DNA of 7,561 nt from Anaerolineaceae bacterium (GTDB taxonomy: Bacteria; Chloroflexota; Anaerolineae; JAAYZQ01): contig JAAYZQ010000538.1 of assembly GCA_012514775.1 (NCBI GenBank), positions 1 through 7,561 of the forward strand, read 5' to 3'. Position 1 is the stretch's first letter, and each line of letters begins with the position of its first letter. Below the pieces are notes generated by a model. That model was given only the letters and a program-made list of their open reading frames with translations, had not been told where the DNA came from and did not search any database. The position numbers and the translations under genes were made by a program. This document shows positions 1 through 5,805 of this stretch, piece after piece.

Positions 1-6
1 AATGAG

Positions 7-3000
7 ATGAAAACAGCCAGGTTGGTGGCTCTTCTTTTGACAGTCGCCTGGGGATGCAACAGCCTGTTGGGCGCGGGACTGCCCGTCCTCGCCCAGGGGG
101 AGGTCTCCCAGGACTTGGAGCAAGCCTGGTCGTTGGCCGTTGCCCGGGATGGGCAGGGCACGCTGTGGGCCGCCTGGGAGGTGGACAACGGGCACGATAC
201 CGAGATCTACACGGCGCAGTGGACCGGCCGCGATTGGTCGGGAGCGGGACCGGCACTCCAGCGCCCCGAGGCGTGGGATGGGGCGCCCAGCCTGGCGGTA
301 GCCGCCGACGGCACGCTGTGGCTGGCCTGGTCGTCGACGTTGAGGAGCAGCCCGGAAAAGACCCGGATCTATGCCAGCCGCTGGACCGGCGATAGATGGA
401 GCAGCGCCGAGGTGCTGCCCGAGGGAACGGCCTTTGGCGACTGCGCCTCCTGCGGCCACGCCACGGAACCGGCCCTGGCCGCCGCCCCCGACGGCACCAT
501 GTGGGCCGCCTGGGTGGGCGCCGACGGACAGGAAGAGAACATCTTTGCCCAACGCTGGTCCGGCGGGGTCTGGTCACAGCCGCGCCAGGTCAGCGCCGGC
601 GACGGGTCCCCGCTGCTGTACGACCGGCAGCCCCAACTGGCCGTGGGCGAGGATGGGCGCCCCTGGATCGCCTGGACGGGAAACCAGGCGGACAGCGACG
701 GCGTGCCCATCCCCGGCGACGACGAGATCTATGCCAGCCGCTGGACGGGGGACGCCTGGACACCCGAGCAGATGGTCAGCCGCGACGACGAGAGCCTCGA
801 TACCGCGCCGTCCCTCGCCCTCGACGCCCAGGGCCAGGCATGGATCGCCTGGCAGGCCCGCGTCACGGAGGACACGGTCTCTCGCCTGCGCGTGATCGTC
901 TCCCACTGGGATGCTTCGCGGCAGGCGTGGGCGGTGGAGAGAATCGCCTCGTCGCCGCTGGCCGCTGAGGTCGACGAGGTACACCCCACCCTGGCGCCCG
1001 CGGGGAGCGGCAGCATGCAGGTGGCCTGGGAAGCCACGTCGGCGAGCGGGCCGGCCCTGGGCTACGCGCGGCGAGGAGATACCGGCTGGAGTGTCCCGCG
1101 GCTGGTGGCTTCGGCAGCCAGCGACGGCATCTCGGCCGGGGGCGAAGCGAGGCTCGTCGCAGGCGACGGCGAGGAAGCCATCCTATGGCTCGACCCCCTA
1201 CCCCAGGGCCCCCTGCCCGTGCAGCGCTTTGACGTGCCGCTGGAAGAGGACAATTCGCTGGCAAGCTGGCTTATCGCCCAGCCTGCGGACGTTCAAGCCA
1301 CGACGGTGGACCCCTGGCCGTACCGTTTCCTGGCCTTTGGCGACAGCATCACCTGGGGCCACTATCCGGTCGACGACCCGGTCCAGGACCCGTTCTATCC
1401 CTATCCGTCCATCCTGCAAGACACGTTGCAGCTCCGCGCCCTCATCAATTACAACGTTGTCAACGCCGGCGAACCGGGGGAGCGCACGCTGGATGGGGCC
1501 AACCGGATCAAGATGGAGGTCCAGGAATACAGGCCCAAGTACATCCTGATCATGGAGGGCACCAACGACGTCTCCAAGGGCGTTCCCCCGGCGGAGGTTT
1601 ACGACAGCCTGGTGCTCATGCTGGCCAACGCTGCCAAGCACTCCGGGGTCGAGGGCGTCAAGGTCATGATGGCGAGCATCATCCCCAGGTTGGACGGCGC
1701 CGCCCGTTTCGAGCAGACCAGGCTCATGAACGAGCTGGCCATCATGAAGGTGGCGGCCGACAAGGGCCTGCACCTGGCCAACCAGTGGCAGGCCTTCTTG
1801 GATTATGGCGACTGGCAGAGCCTGATGTGGGACGACAAGCACCCCGACCAGGCCGGCCTGGAGCTCATCGCCAGGACGTTCTACGACCGCATCATCCTGG
1901 GCTGGGCGGCTTTTGTGCAGGAAGAGACGGTGCCCCCCACGACCTGGATCGAGCCGCTGCCCGCCACGAGCCCGTGCAGCGGCGTGGCGGTGGCCTGGGA
2001 CGGCACCGACGCCATGAACTGGGTGGTAGACTATGACGTGCAGGTGCAGGTCAACCTGGGCGCCTGGACCGACTGGCTCATGGGAACGACCGAGAAGAAC
2101 GGCGTCTATAGCGGTGGGCGGGAAGGAGATCAGATCGGCTTCCGCGTCCGCGGGCGAGACCTGGTGGGCAACCAGGGCGAGTACAGCGCCGCCGTCTCGA
2201 CGACCATCACCGACGACAGCCTCCCCGAGGCCCAGGTGCTGCCCCTGCCGGCGTTCCAGGCAATCCCCTTCACGGTGAGCTGGCAGGGCACCGACGCCTG
2301 CGGCAGCATCGCGGGCTATAACGTCCAATATCGCTTCGGGCTGGGCGGGACCTGGGTCGATTGGCTGACCTCCACTCCCAACACGTCCGCATCCTTTAAC
2401 CCAGCGTCACCTGTCTATGGCGAAACGGTCTACTTCCGGGCCCAGGCCAGGGATCAGGCCGGGAACTGGAGCCCCTGGTCGCCCGAGGTGTCGACGCTCC
2501 TGGCCCGCTACACGGTGGGAGGGCAGGTGGTCAATATCCGCCACCAGCCTGTGCTCGGCGCGACCACGAGCCTGAATCCCGCTGCCATGGCGACCCTACC
2601 GCAGCCCGGTGGACGTTTCCTGGCTTTGCTGGCCAACGGGGGAACCTACGAGATCGCTACCCAGCGCGACGCGCTCTTTGGCTCGCTGCCGCCCATGAAG
2701 AACGTGGAGGTTAACGAGAACGTGGCGGGGCTGCTCTTTGTCCTGCCCCCCAAGGACGACGCCGTGCTCAACGGCGACTTTGAGGCCGGCAGCCTGGACG
2801 GCTGGACGCCGGCCGGCACGTCGCTGCCCACCCTCAGCGGGCAGGCACACACCGGCGACGGCGCCGCGCGGCTGGACGCCGCCGGGGGCAACTCGTCGCT
2901 GAGCCAGGCCATCAATCCGGCGTCGGGCGCTGGCCCGGTCTACCTCTCCTTGCTGGCGCGGCCGGAGCAGCCGGGCGAGACCGGCGAGCTCAAGATCGTG

Positions 3001-3225
3001 CTCTCGAACGGGGGCAGCTTCGATCCGCCCATCACCCACACGCTCTCCCTGGCGGGCGACGGCTGGACACACGCCTGGTACGAGATTGGCGACCTTCAGG
3101 GCGAGGCGGTGACGGTGACCCTGGAAGCCTCGGGCTCGCCGGCCATCCTGCTGGACGAGGTGAGCGTGGGCACGGCGGTGCCCGGCGGGACCTGGGCATA
3201 CCTGCCTCTGACCTTGAAGCAGTAA
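7..3225 (+). CDS. Secreted modular SGNH/GDSL hydrolase with N-terminal beta-propeller and Fn3-like domains
   Basis: This is probably an extracellular esterase or deacylase; the substrate is unknown. Residues 1-29 form a signal peptide (K2/R5, hydrophobic core, VLA|QG cleavage). Residues ~41-410 hold about seven repeats of the type 'DG..W.AW...(I)YA.RW.G..W', with the W.AW cores near 54, 105, 166, 220, 279 and 339 and a weaker last one near 393, as in a sialidase-like beta-propeller. Residues ~437-635 are an SGNH domain with all blocks: FGDSIT (nucleophile S447), G488 in NAGEPGE, GTND (N520) and DDKH (D609, H612). Two Fn3-like domains follow (~643-737, ~739-835), then a carboxypeptidase-regulatory-like domain (~836-918) and a jelly-roll-like domain opening with VLNGDFEAG (~919-1060). 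The protein ends in AYLPLTLKQ. The ATG at 7 is chosen because the signal peptide begins there; its ribosome site lies outside the window. A hairpin follows the stop. The family is clear, the substrate is not. Confidence 0.93.
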   Translation: MKTARLVALLLTVAWGCNSLLGAGLPVLAQGEVSQDLEQAWSLAVARDGQGTLWAAWEVDNGHDTEIYTAQWTGRDWSGAGPALQRPEAWDGAPSLAVAADGTLWLAWSSTLRSSPEKTRIYASRWTGDRWSSAEVLPEGTAFGDCASCGHATEPALAAAPDGTMWAAWVGADGQEENIFAQRWSGGVWSQPRQVSAGDGSPLLYDRQPQLAVGEDGRPWIAWTGNQADSDGVPIPGDDEIYASRWTGDAWTPEQMVSRDDESLDTAPSLALDAQGQAWIAWQARVTEDTVSRLRVIVSHWDASRQAWAVERIASSPLAAEVDEVHPTLAPAGSGSMQVAWEATSASGPALGYARRGDTGWSVPRLVASAASDGISAGGEARLVAGDGEEAILWLDPLPQGPLPVQRFDVPLEEDNSLASWLIAQPADVQATTVDPWPYRFLAFGDSITWGHYPVDDPVQDPFYPYPSILQDTLQLRALINYNVVNAGEPGERTLDGANRIKMEVQEYRPKYILIMEGTNDVSKGVPPAEVYDSLVLMLANAAKHSGVEGVKVMMASIIPRLDGAARFEQTRLMNELAIMKVAADKGLHLANQWQAFLDYGDWQSLMWDDKHPDQAGLELIARTFYDRIILGWAAFVQEETVPPTTWIEPLPATSPCSGVAVAWDGTDAMNWVVDYDVQVQVNLGAWTDWLMGTTEKNGVYSGGREGDQIGFRVRGRDLVGNQGEYSAAVSTTITDDSLPEAQVLPLPAFQAIPFTVSWQGTDACGSIAGYNVQYRFGLGGTWVDWLTSTPNTSASFNPASPVYGETVYFRAQARDQAGNWSPWSPEVSTLLARYTVGGQVVNIRHQPVLGATTSLNPAAMATLPQPGGRFLALLANGGTYEIATQRDALFGSLPPMKNVEVNENVAGLLFVLPPKDDAVLNGDFEAGSLDGWTPAGTSLPTLSGQAHTGDGAARLDAAGGNSSLSQAINPASGAGPVYLSLLARPEQPGETGELKIVLSNGGSFDPPITHTLSLAGDGWTHAWYEIGDLQGEAVTVTLEASGSPAILLDEVSVGTAVPGGTWAYLPLTLKQ

Positions 3226-3242
3226 CGAGGACTGCGGAGTCA

Positions 3243-3275
3243 CGGCCCGGCCTGAAGACGGTCCAGGCCGGGCCG
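3243..3275 (+). terminator. Strong hairpin, probable rho-independent-like terminator of the SGNH gene
   Basis: A perfect 12-bp stem (CGGCCCGGCCTG at 3243-3254 pairing with CAGGCCGGGCCG at 3264-3275) closes a 9-nt loop, starting 18 bases after the TAA stop. Only a short TTT (3277-3279) follows, so the U-tract is weak, but the stem is very GC-rich and well placed. It separates the SGNH gene from the downstream genes and suggests that those are transcribed from their own promoter. Confidence 0.75.
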
Positions 3276-3306
3276 GTTTGCTATCCAGGACACGAGGCAA
3301 GGGTCC

Positions 3307-3532
3307 ATGCCAAGGCTGACACTTTCGATTCTCATGCTGATGGCCCACCGTGCTGGCGGGCAACGCGGCGCCGGGCCACGACCCGGCCGGCGATGCCATC
3401 CCGAACCGCGTCCTGGCCTTTGGCGACAGCATCACCTGCGGCCGGGTTCAGAACCTGCGGGGGCAGCCCATCGCCGGGGCGCAGGTGCAGTTGGTGCCCG
3501 CCCCGCGGCGCGTGGCGCCGCTGCCCGGCTGA
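3307..3532 (+). pseudogene. Internally deleted and frameshifted remnant of a second SGNH/GDSL hydrolase gene
   Basis: ATG 3307 has a GAGG Shine-Dalgarno at 3294-3297. It opens a signal-peptide-like stretch (MPRLTLSILMLMA) that runs out of frame. Dropping one C from the CCC run at 3344-3346 joins it to the frame reading TVLAGNAAPGHDPA, giving a complete signal peptide, and then NRVLAFGDSITCG, which is SGNH block I. The next residues, VQNLRGQPIAGA, do not belong to an SGNH domain. They align with VVNIRHQPVLGA at residues ~841-852 of the upstream gene, in its regulatory-like domain. About 390 codons present in the upstream gene between these two blocks are absent, including the Gly, Asn and Asp-His catalytic blocks. 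The TGA at 3530-3532 aligns with GGA 2611-2613 of the upstream gene (PG-stop against PGG). The corrected product is only about 74 aa and cannot be a working esterase. A real short secreted peptide is possible but unlikely. Confidence 0.72.
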
Positions 3533-3549
3533 CCTTCAGGAATCCTTGA

Positions 3550-4311
3550 ATGGACGAGCAGCAGTATCAAACGGCGACGATGAAAGGCGGCTTTCGCCAG
3601 AACCTGGCCCGCTACGTGCGGCGGGTGACGGGCGGCGAGGGCTTGCTCCGTTTTCTGTGGCAGGGCACCGTCCTCACCCTCCTCTCGCCCCTGCCCACGG
3701 TGGGCGCCTCGGTGCTCCGCGGGCGCGCCTATCGCGCTGTCCTCGGCGCGGCGGGGCCGGGCTGCTTTGTGGAGCAGAACGTGCGCCTGCTGGTGCCGCG
3801 GCGCATCTTCCTGGGACGCCGGGTGATGATCGGTGAGGGCTGTTTCCTGGACGCCAACACGCCCCAGGGGCGAATCGAGCTGCAGGACGACGTCTGGCTA
3901 TCGCGGGGCTCGCTCATCGTGGCCGGCGAGTCCGAGGTGGTGGTAGGGCCGGTGACCTACGTGGGGCATCGCTGCCTGATGTACGGCCACGCGGGCATCC
4001 GCATCGGGCGCGACGTGCTGCTGGCCAACGACGTGCAGCTCATCTGCGGGAACCACACCTTTGCCCACCGCGACGTGCCCATCCGCGCCCAACCCACGGA
4101 GGGCAAGCCCATTGTCGTCGAGGATGACGTGTGGCTGGGTGCCTCGGCCATCGTCCTGGGCGGCGTGACCATCGGTCGGGGCTCGGTGGTCGGGGCCGGC
4201 TCCGTGGTCACCCGCAGCCTGCCACCCTATAGCATCGCCCGGGGCGTGCCCGCCCAGATCGTGGGCGTCCGCGGAGAGGACCCGGCAGCGGAGGAAGCGA
4301 AGACCTTGTGA
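3550..4311 (+). CDS. Left-handed beta-helix (hexapeptide-repeat) O-acyltransferase
   Basis: This probably transfers an acetyl or other acyl group from a CoA donor to a sugar hydroxyl, in the manner of the LbetaH/xenobiotic acetyltransferase-like family (WcaF, maltose acetyltransferase). The 253-aa protein has an N-terminal region (1-70) with a hydrophobic or amphipathic stretch near 32-56 that could touch the membrane. From ~73 to 222 there are imperfect hexapeptide repeats ([IV]G.[GR]..[VI]), for example IFLGRRVMIGEG, IRIGRDVLLAND and VWLGASAIVLGGVTIG. The catalytic-type histidine is H169 in CGNHTFAHRDVPI, followed by the usual GKPIVVEDDVWLG and the closing VPAQIVG. The ATG at 3550 has AGGA at 3538-3541, eight bases upstream. 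The stop overlaps the GTG start of the flippase by 4 bp, so the two genes are translationally coupled. The acceptor is not identifiable; glycan precursor modification is inferred from the neighbour. Confidence 0.92.
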   Translation: MDEQQYQTATMKGGFRQNLARYVRRVTGGEGLLRFLWQGTVLTLLSPLPTVGASVLRGRAYRAVLGAAGPGCFVEQNVRLLVPRRIFLGRRVMIGEGCFLDANTPQGRIELQDDVWLSRGSLIVAGESEVVVGPVTYVGHRCLMYGHAGIRIGRDVLLANDVQLICGNHTFAHRDVPIRAQPTEGKPIVVEDDVWLGASAIVLGGVTIGRGSVVGAGSVVTRSLPPYSIARGVPAQIVGVRGEDPAAEEAKTL

Positions 4312-5804
4312 GCGCCGGCCGGCAGTTGACCCGCGGCACGCTGTACGTCGCCGTGGGGCAGGGCACATTCCTGGTGACGGGCTTCCTGCTCCACGCCATC
4401 CTGGCGCGCGAACTGTCGACGGCGTCCTACGGCATCTTTAACGTGGCCATGACGCTGCTGGTGTGGGTCGAGATCACGGTTAACAACGGCGTGCCCTCGG
4501 CCCTGAGCAAGTTCCTGCCCGATGCCTCCCTCTCCGAAAAGTCGGTGCTGCGCGCCGCGGCCCGCTGCCAGGCGCTCATCAGCCTGGGCGTCCTCCTCGT
4601 CATGTTCCTGGCGGCGCCCCTCCTTGCCCTGCTGCTGCGCGATCCCGCCCTGACGGGCTACCTGCGCCTGGCCCTCGTTGACGTCCTGGCCATGGGTGCC
4701 TACGCCTACTACCGGGGCGTGCTCAACGGCTGGCGGTTCTTTCGCCAGATGGCCCTGGCCATCACGGCCTACGCCCTGGCCAAGCTGGTGGCCATCACGC
4801 TCCTGGTGGTCCTGGGGTTCGGCATCGAGGGCGCCCTGGCAGGCAACGTGTTGGCGTCGCTGGGCGGATTCGCGGCCGGTTATTTCTGGACGAGGCGCCG
4901 GCAGCGCGCCCTCGACGCGCTGCCCGGCGACGTCGAGGGCACGGACCCTGCCCGGCCTGCCCAGACCGTCGGCGAGGGCCAGATCCTGTCCTTTGTGCTG
5001 CCCACGGTTGTCTTTACCCTGGCGAGCAACGTGCTGCTGGGCCTCGACCTGATGGAGGTCCAGGCCCTGCTGCCTCCCGACCTGGTGGGTTACTATTCGG
5101 CGGCGGTCAAGCTGGCCGAGGCGCCGCGGCTGGTGCTCCTGGCGTTCACCTTTACGCTGCTGCCCTCGCTGTCGCACGCCATCGCCGCCCTCGACGAGGC
5201 CCGCGCCCGCCACTACCTGGAGCAGACCATCCGCCTCCTGGCCCTGGTGCTGCTGCCCCTCATCGCCCTGGTGACGGCCACGGCCGAGGGGGCCATGACC
5301 TTTGTCTTCCCCGCCGAGTACCGGGCCGCGGCGCCCATTCTGACGGTGCTGATCCTGGCCTACACCGCCTACGCAGTGTATATCACCCTGGTCACCACCC
5401 TCCTGGCCGAGAACCGGCCCCGCCGGGCGCTTCTCATCCCCCTCGTCGTCCTGCCCGTGGAGGCAGCCGTCATCTGGCTGGCCATCACCCGCCTGGGCGT
5501 CATCGGCGCGGCCCTGGGGTCTCTGGCCAGCGTCGCCGCAGCGGCGACGGTGGTCCTCATCTACGTCTTTCGCCGCTACCGGCCCTCCCCGGGCCTGCGC
5601 ACCCTGGCGCGCACGGGGCTAGCCTCGGCGGCCATCTGGCTCATCGCCCGGTGGTGGTCGCCCTCGGGGCTGGCCCTCCTCGTGGCCTATGGGCTGCTGG
5701 CGGGGCTGTACCTGGTCCTCCTGCTGCTCCTGGGCGAGCTGCGGGCCAGGGACCTGGGGCAGGTGGGAAGCTGGCTGTTTATCAGGAAGGATAAAGAAAG
5801 CTGA
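4308..5804 (+). CDS. Polysaccharide/oligosaccharide flippase, Wzx-like (MOP superfamily)
   Basis: This integral membrane protein probably flips a lipid-linked oligosaccharide across the cytoplasmic membrane. The 498 aa hold about 14 hydrophobic segments, near residues 11-33, 41-62, 87-110, 117-138, 149-170, 174-194, 226-248, 258-288, 307-326, 340-367, 374-394, 397-420, 436-456 and 458-477. A charged cytoplasmic-type loop (195-224, with TRRRQRALD) lies between the two halves. The 'GYYSAAVKLAEAPRLVLLAF...LLPSLS' pattern around 261-289 is characteristic of the Polysacc_synt family. The start is GTG 4308, inside the stop of the acyltransferase (GTGA). GGAGG at 4290-4294 supports it with somewhat long spacing, and no ATG occurs before the second TM segment. 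The last codons run directly into the phosphodiesterase start. MATE-type or MurJ-type export is an alternative within the same superfamily, but length, context and the C-terminal GELRARDLGQ fit a glycan flippase best. Confidence 0.92.
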   Translation: MSAGRQLTRGTLYVAVGQGTFLVTGFLLHAILARELSTASYGIFNVAMTLLVWVEITVNNGVPSALSKFLPDASLSEKSVLRAAARCQALISLGVLLVMFLAAPLLALLLRDPALTGYLRLALVDVLAMGAYAYYRGVLNGWRFFRQMALAITAYALAKLVAITLLVVLGFGIEGALAGNVLASLGGFAAGYFWTRRRQRALDALPGDVEGTDPARPAQTVGEGQILSFVLPTVVFTLASNVLLGLDLMEVQALLPPDLVGYYSAAVKLAEAPRLVLLAFTFTLLPSLSHAIAALDEARARHYLEQTIRLLALVLLPLIALVTATAEGAMTFVFPAEYRAAAPILTVLILAYTAYAVYITLVTTLLAENRPRRALLIPLVVLPVEAAVIWLAITRLGVIGAALGSLASVAAAATVVLIYVFRRYRPSPGLRTLARTGLASAAIWLIARWWSPSGLALLVAYGLLAGLYLVLLLLLGELRARDLGQVGSWLFIRKDKES

Positions 5805-5805
5805 T

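Noticed and set aside
1..10. ATG at position 2 as a start
   Set aside because: It meets a TGA after two codons (ATG AGA TGA). The ATG at 7 starts the signal peptide.
7..60. Lipoprotein signal with C17 as the lipidated cysteine
   Set aside because: The AWGC sequence has Trp at the -2 position and hydrophobic residues continue past it to a better signal peptidase I site (VLA|QG at 29/30).
436..459. Haem-binding motif at DCASCGH
   Set aside because: The c-type haem motif needs CxxCH; here a Gly separates the second Cys from His.
1198..2328. 376-aa open frame on the minus strand, opposite the SGNH gene
   Set aside because: It is antisense to the SGNH and Fn3-like domains, has no motif, and has the composition typical of a mirrored GC-rich frame.
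3307..3549. 80-aa frame running from the remnant's ATG to the acyltransferase start
   Set aside because: Only the first 13 codons make sense (signal peptide). After the extra base the frame is Arg/Gly/Pro/Ala-rich nonsense, while the SGNH residues are in the other frame.
4227..5213. 328-aa open frame on the minus strand, opposite the flippase
   Set aside because: It is Q/G/H-rich low-complexity sequence spanning the acyltransferase-flippase junction in antisense, with no family features.
5689..5805. Upstream in-frame extension of the phosphodiesterase
   Set aside because: The extra 39 residues read through the flippase coding sequence in another frame. The ATG at 5806 sits right after the flippase stop and immediately before the conserved first strand.
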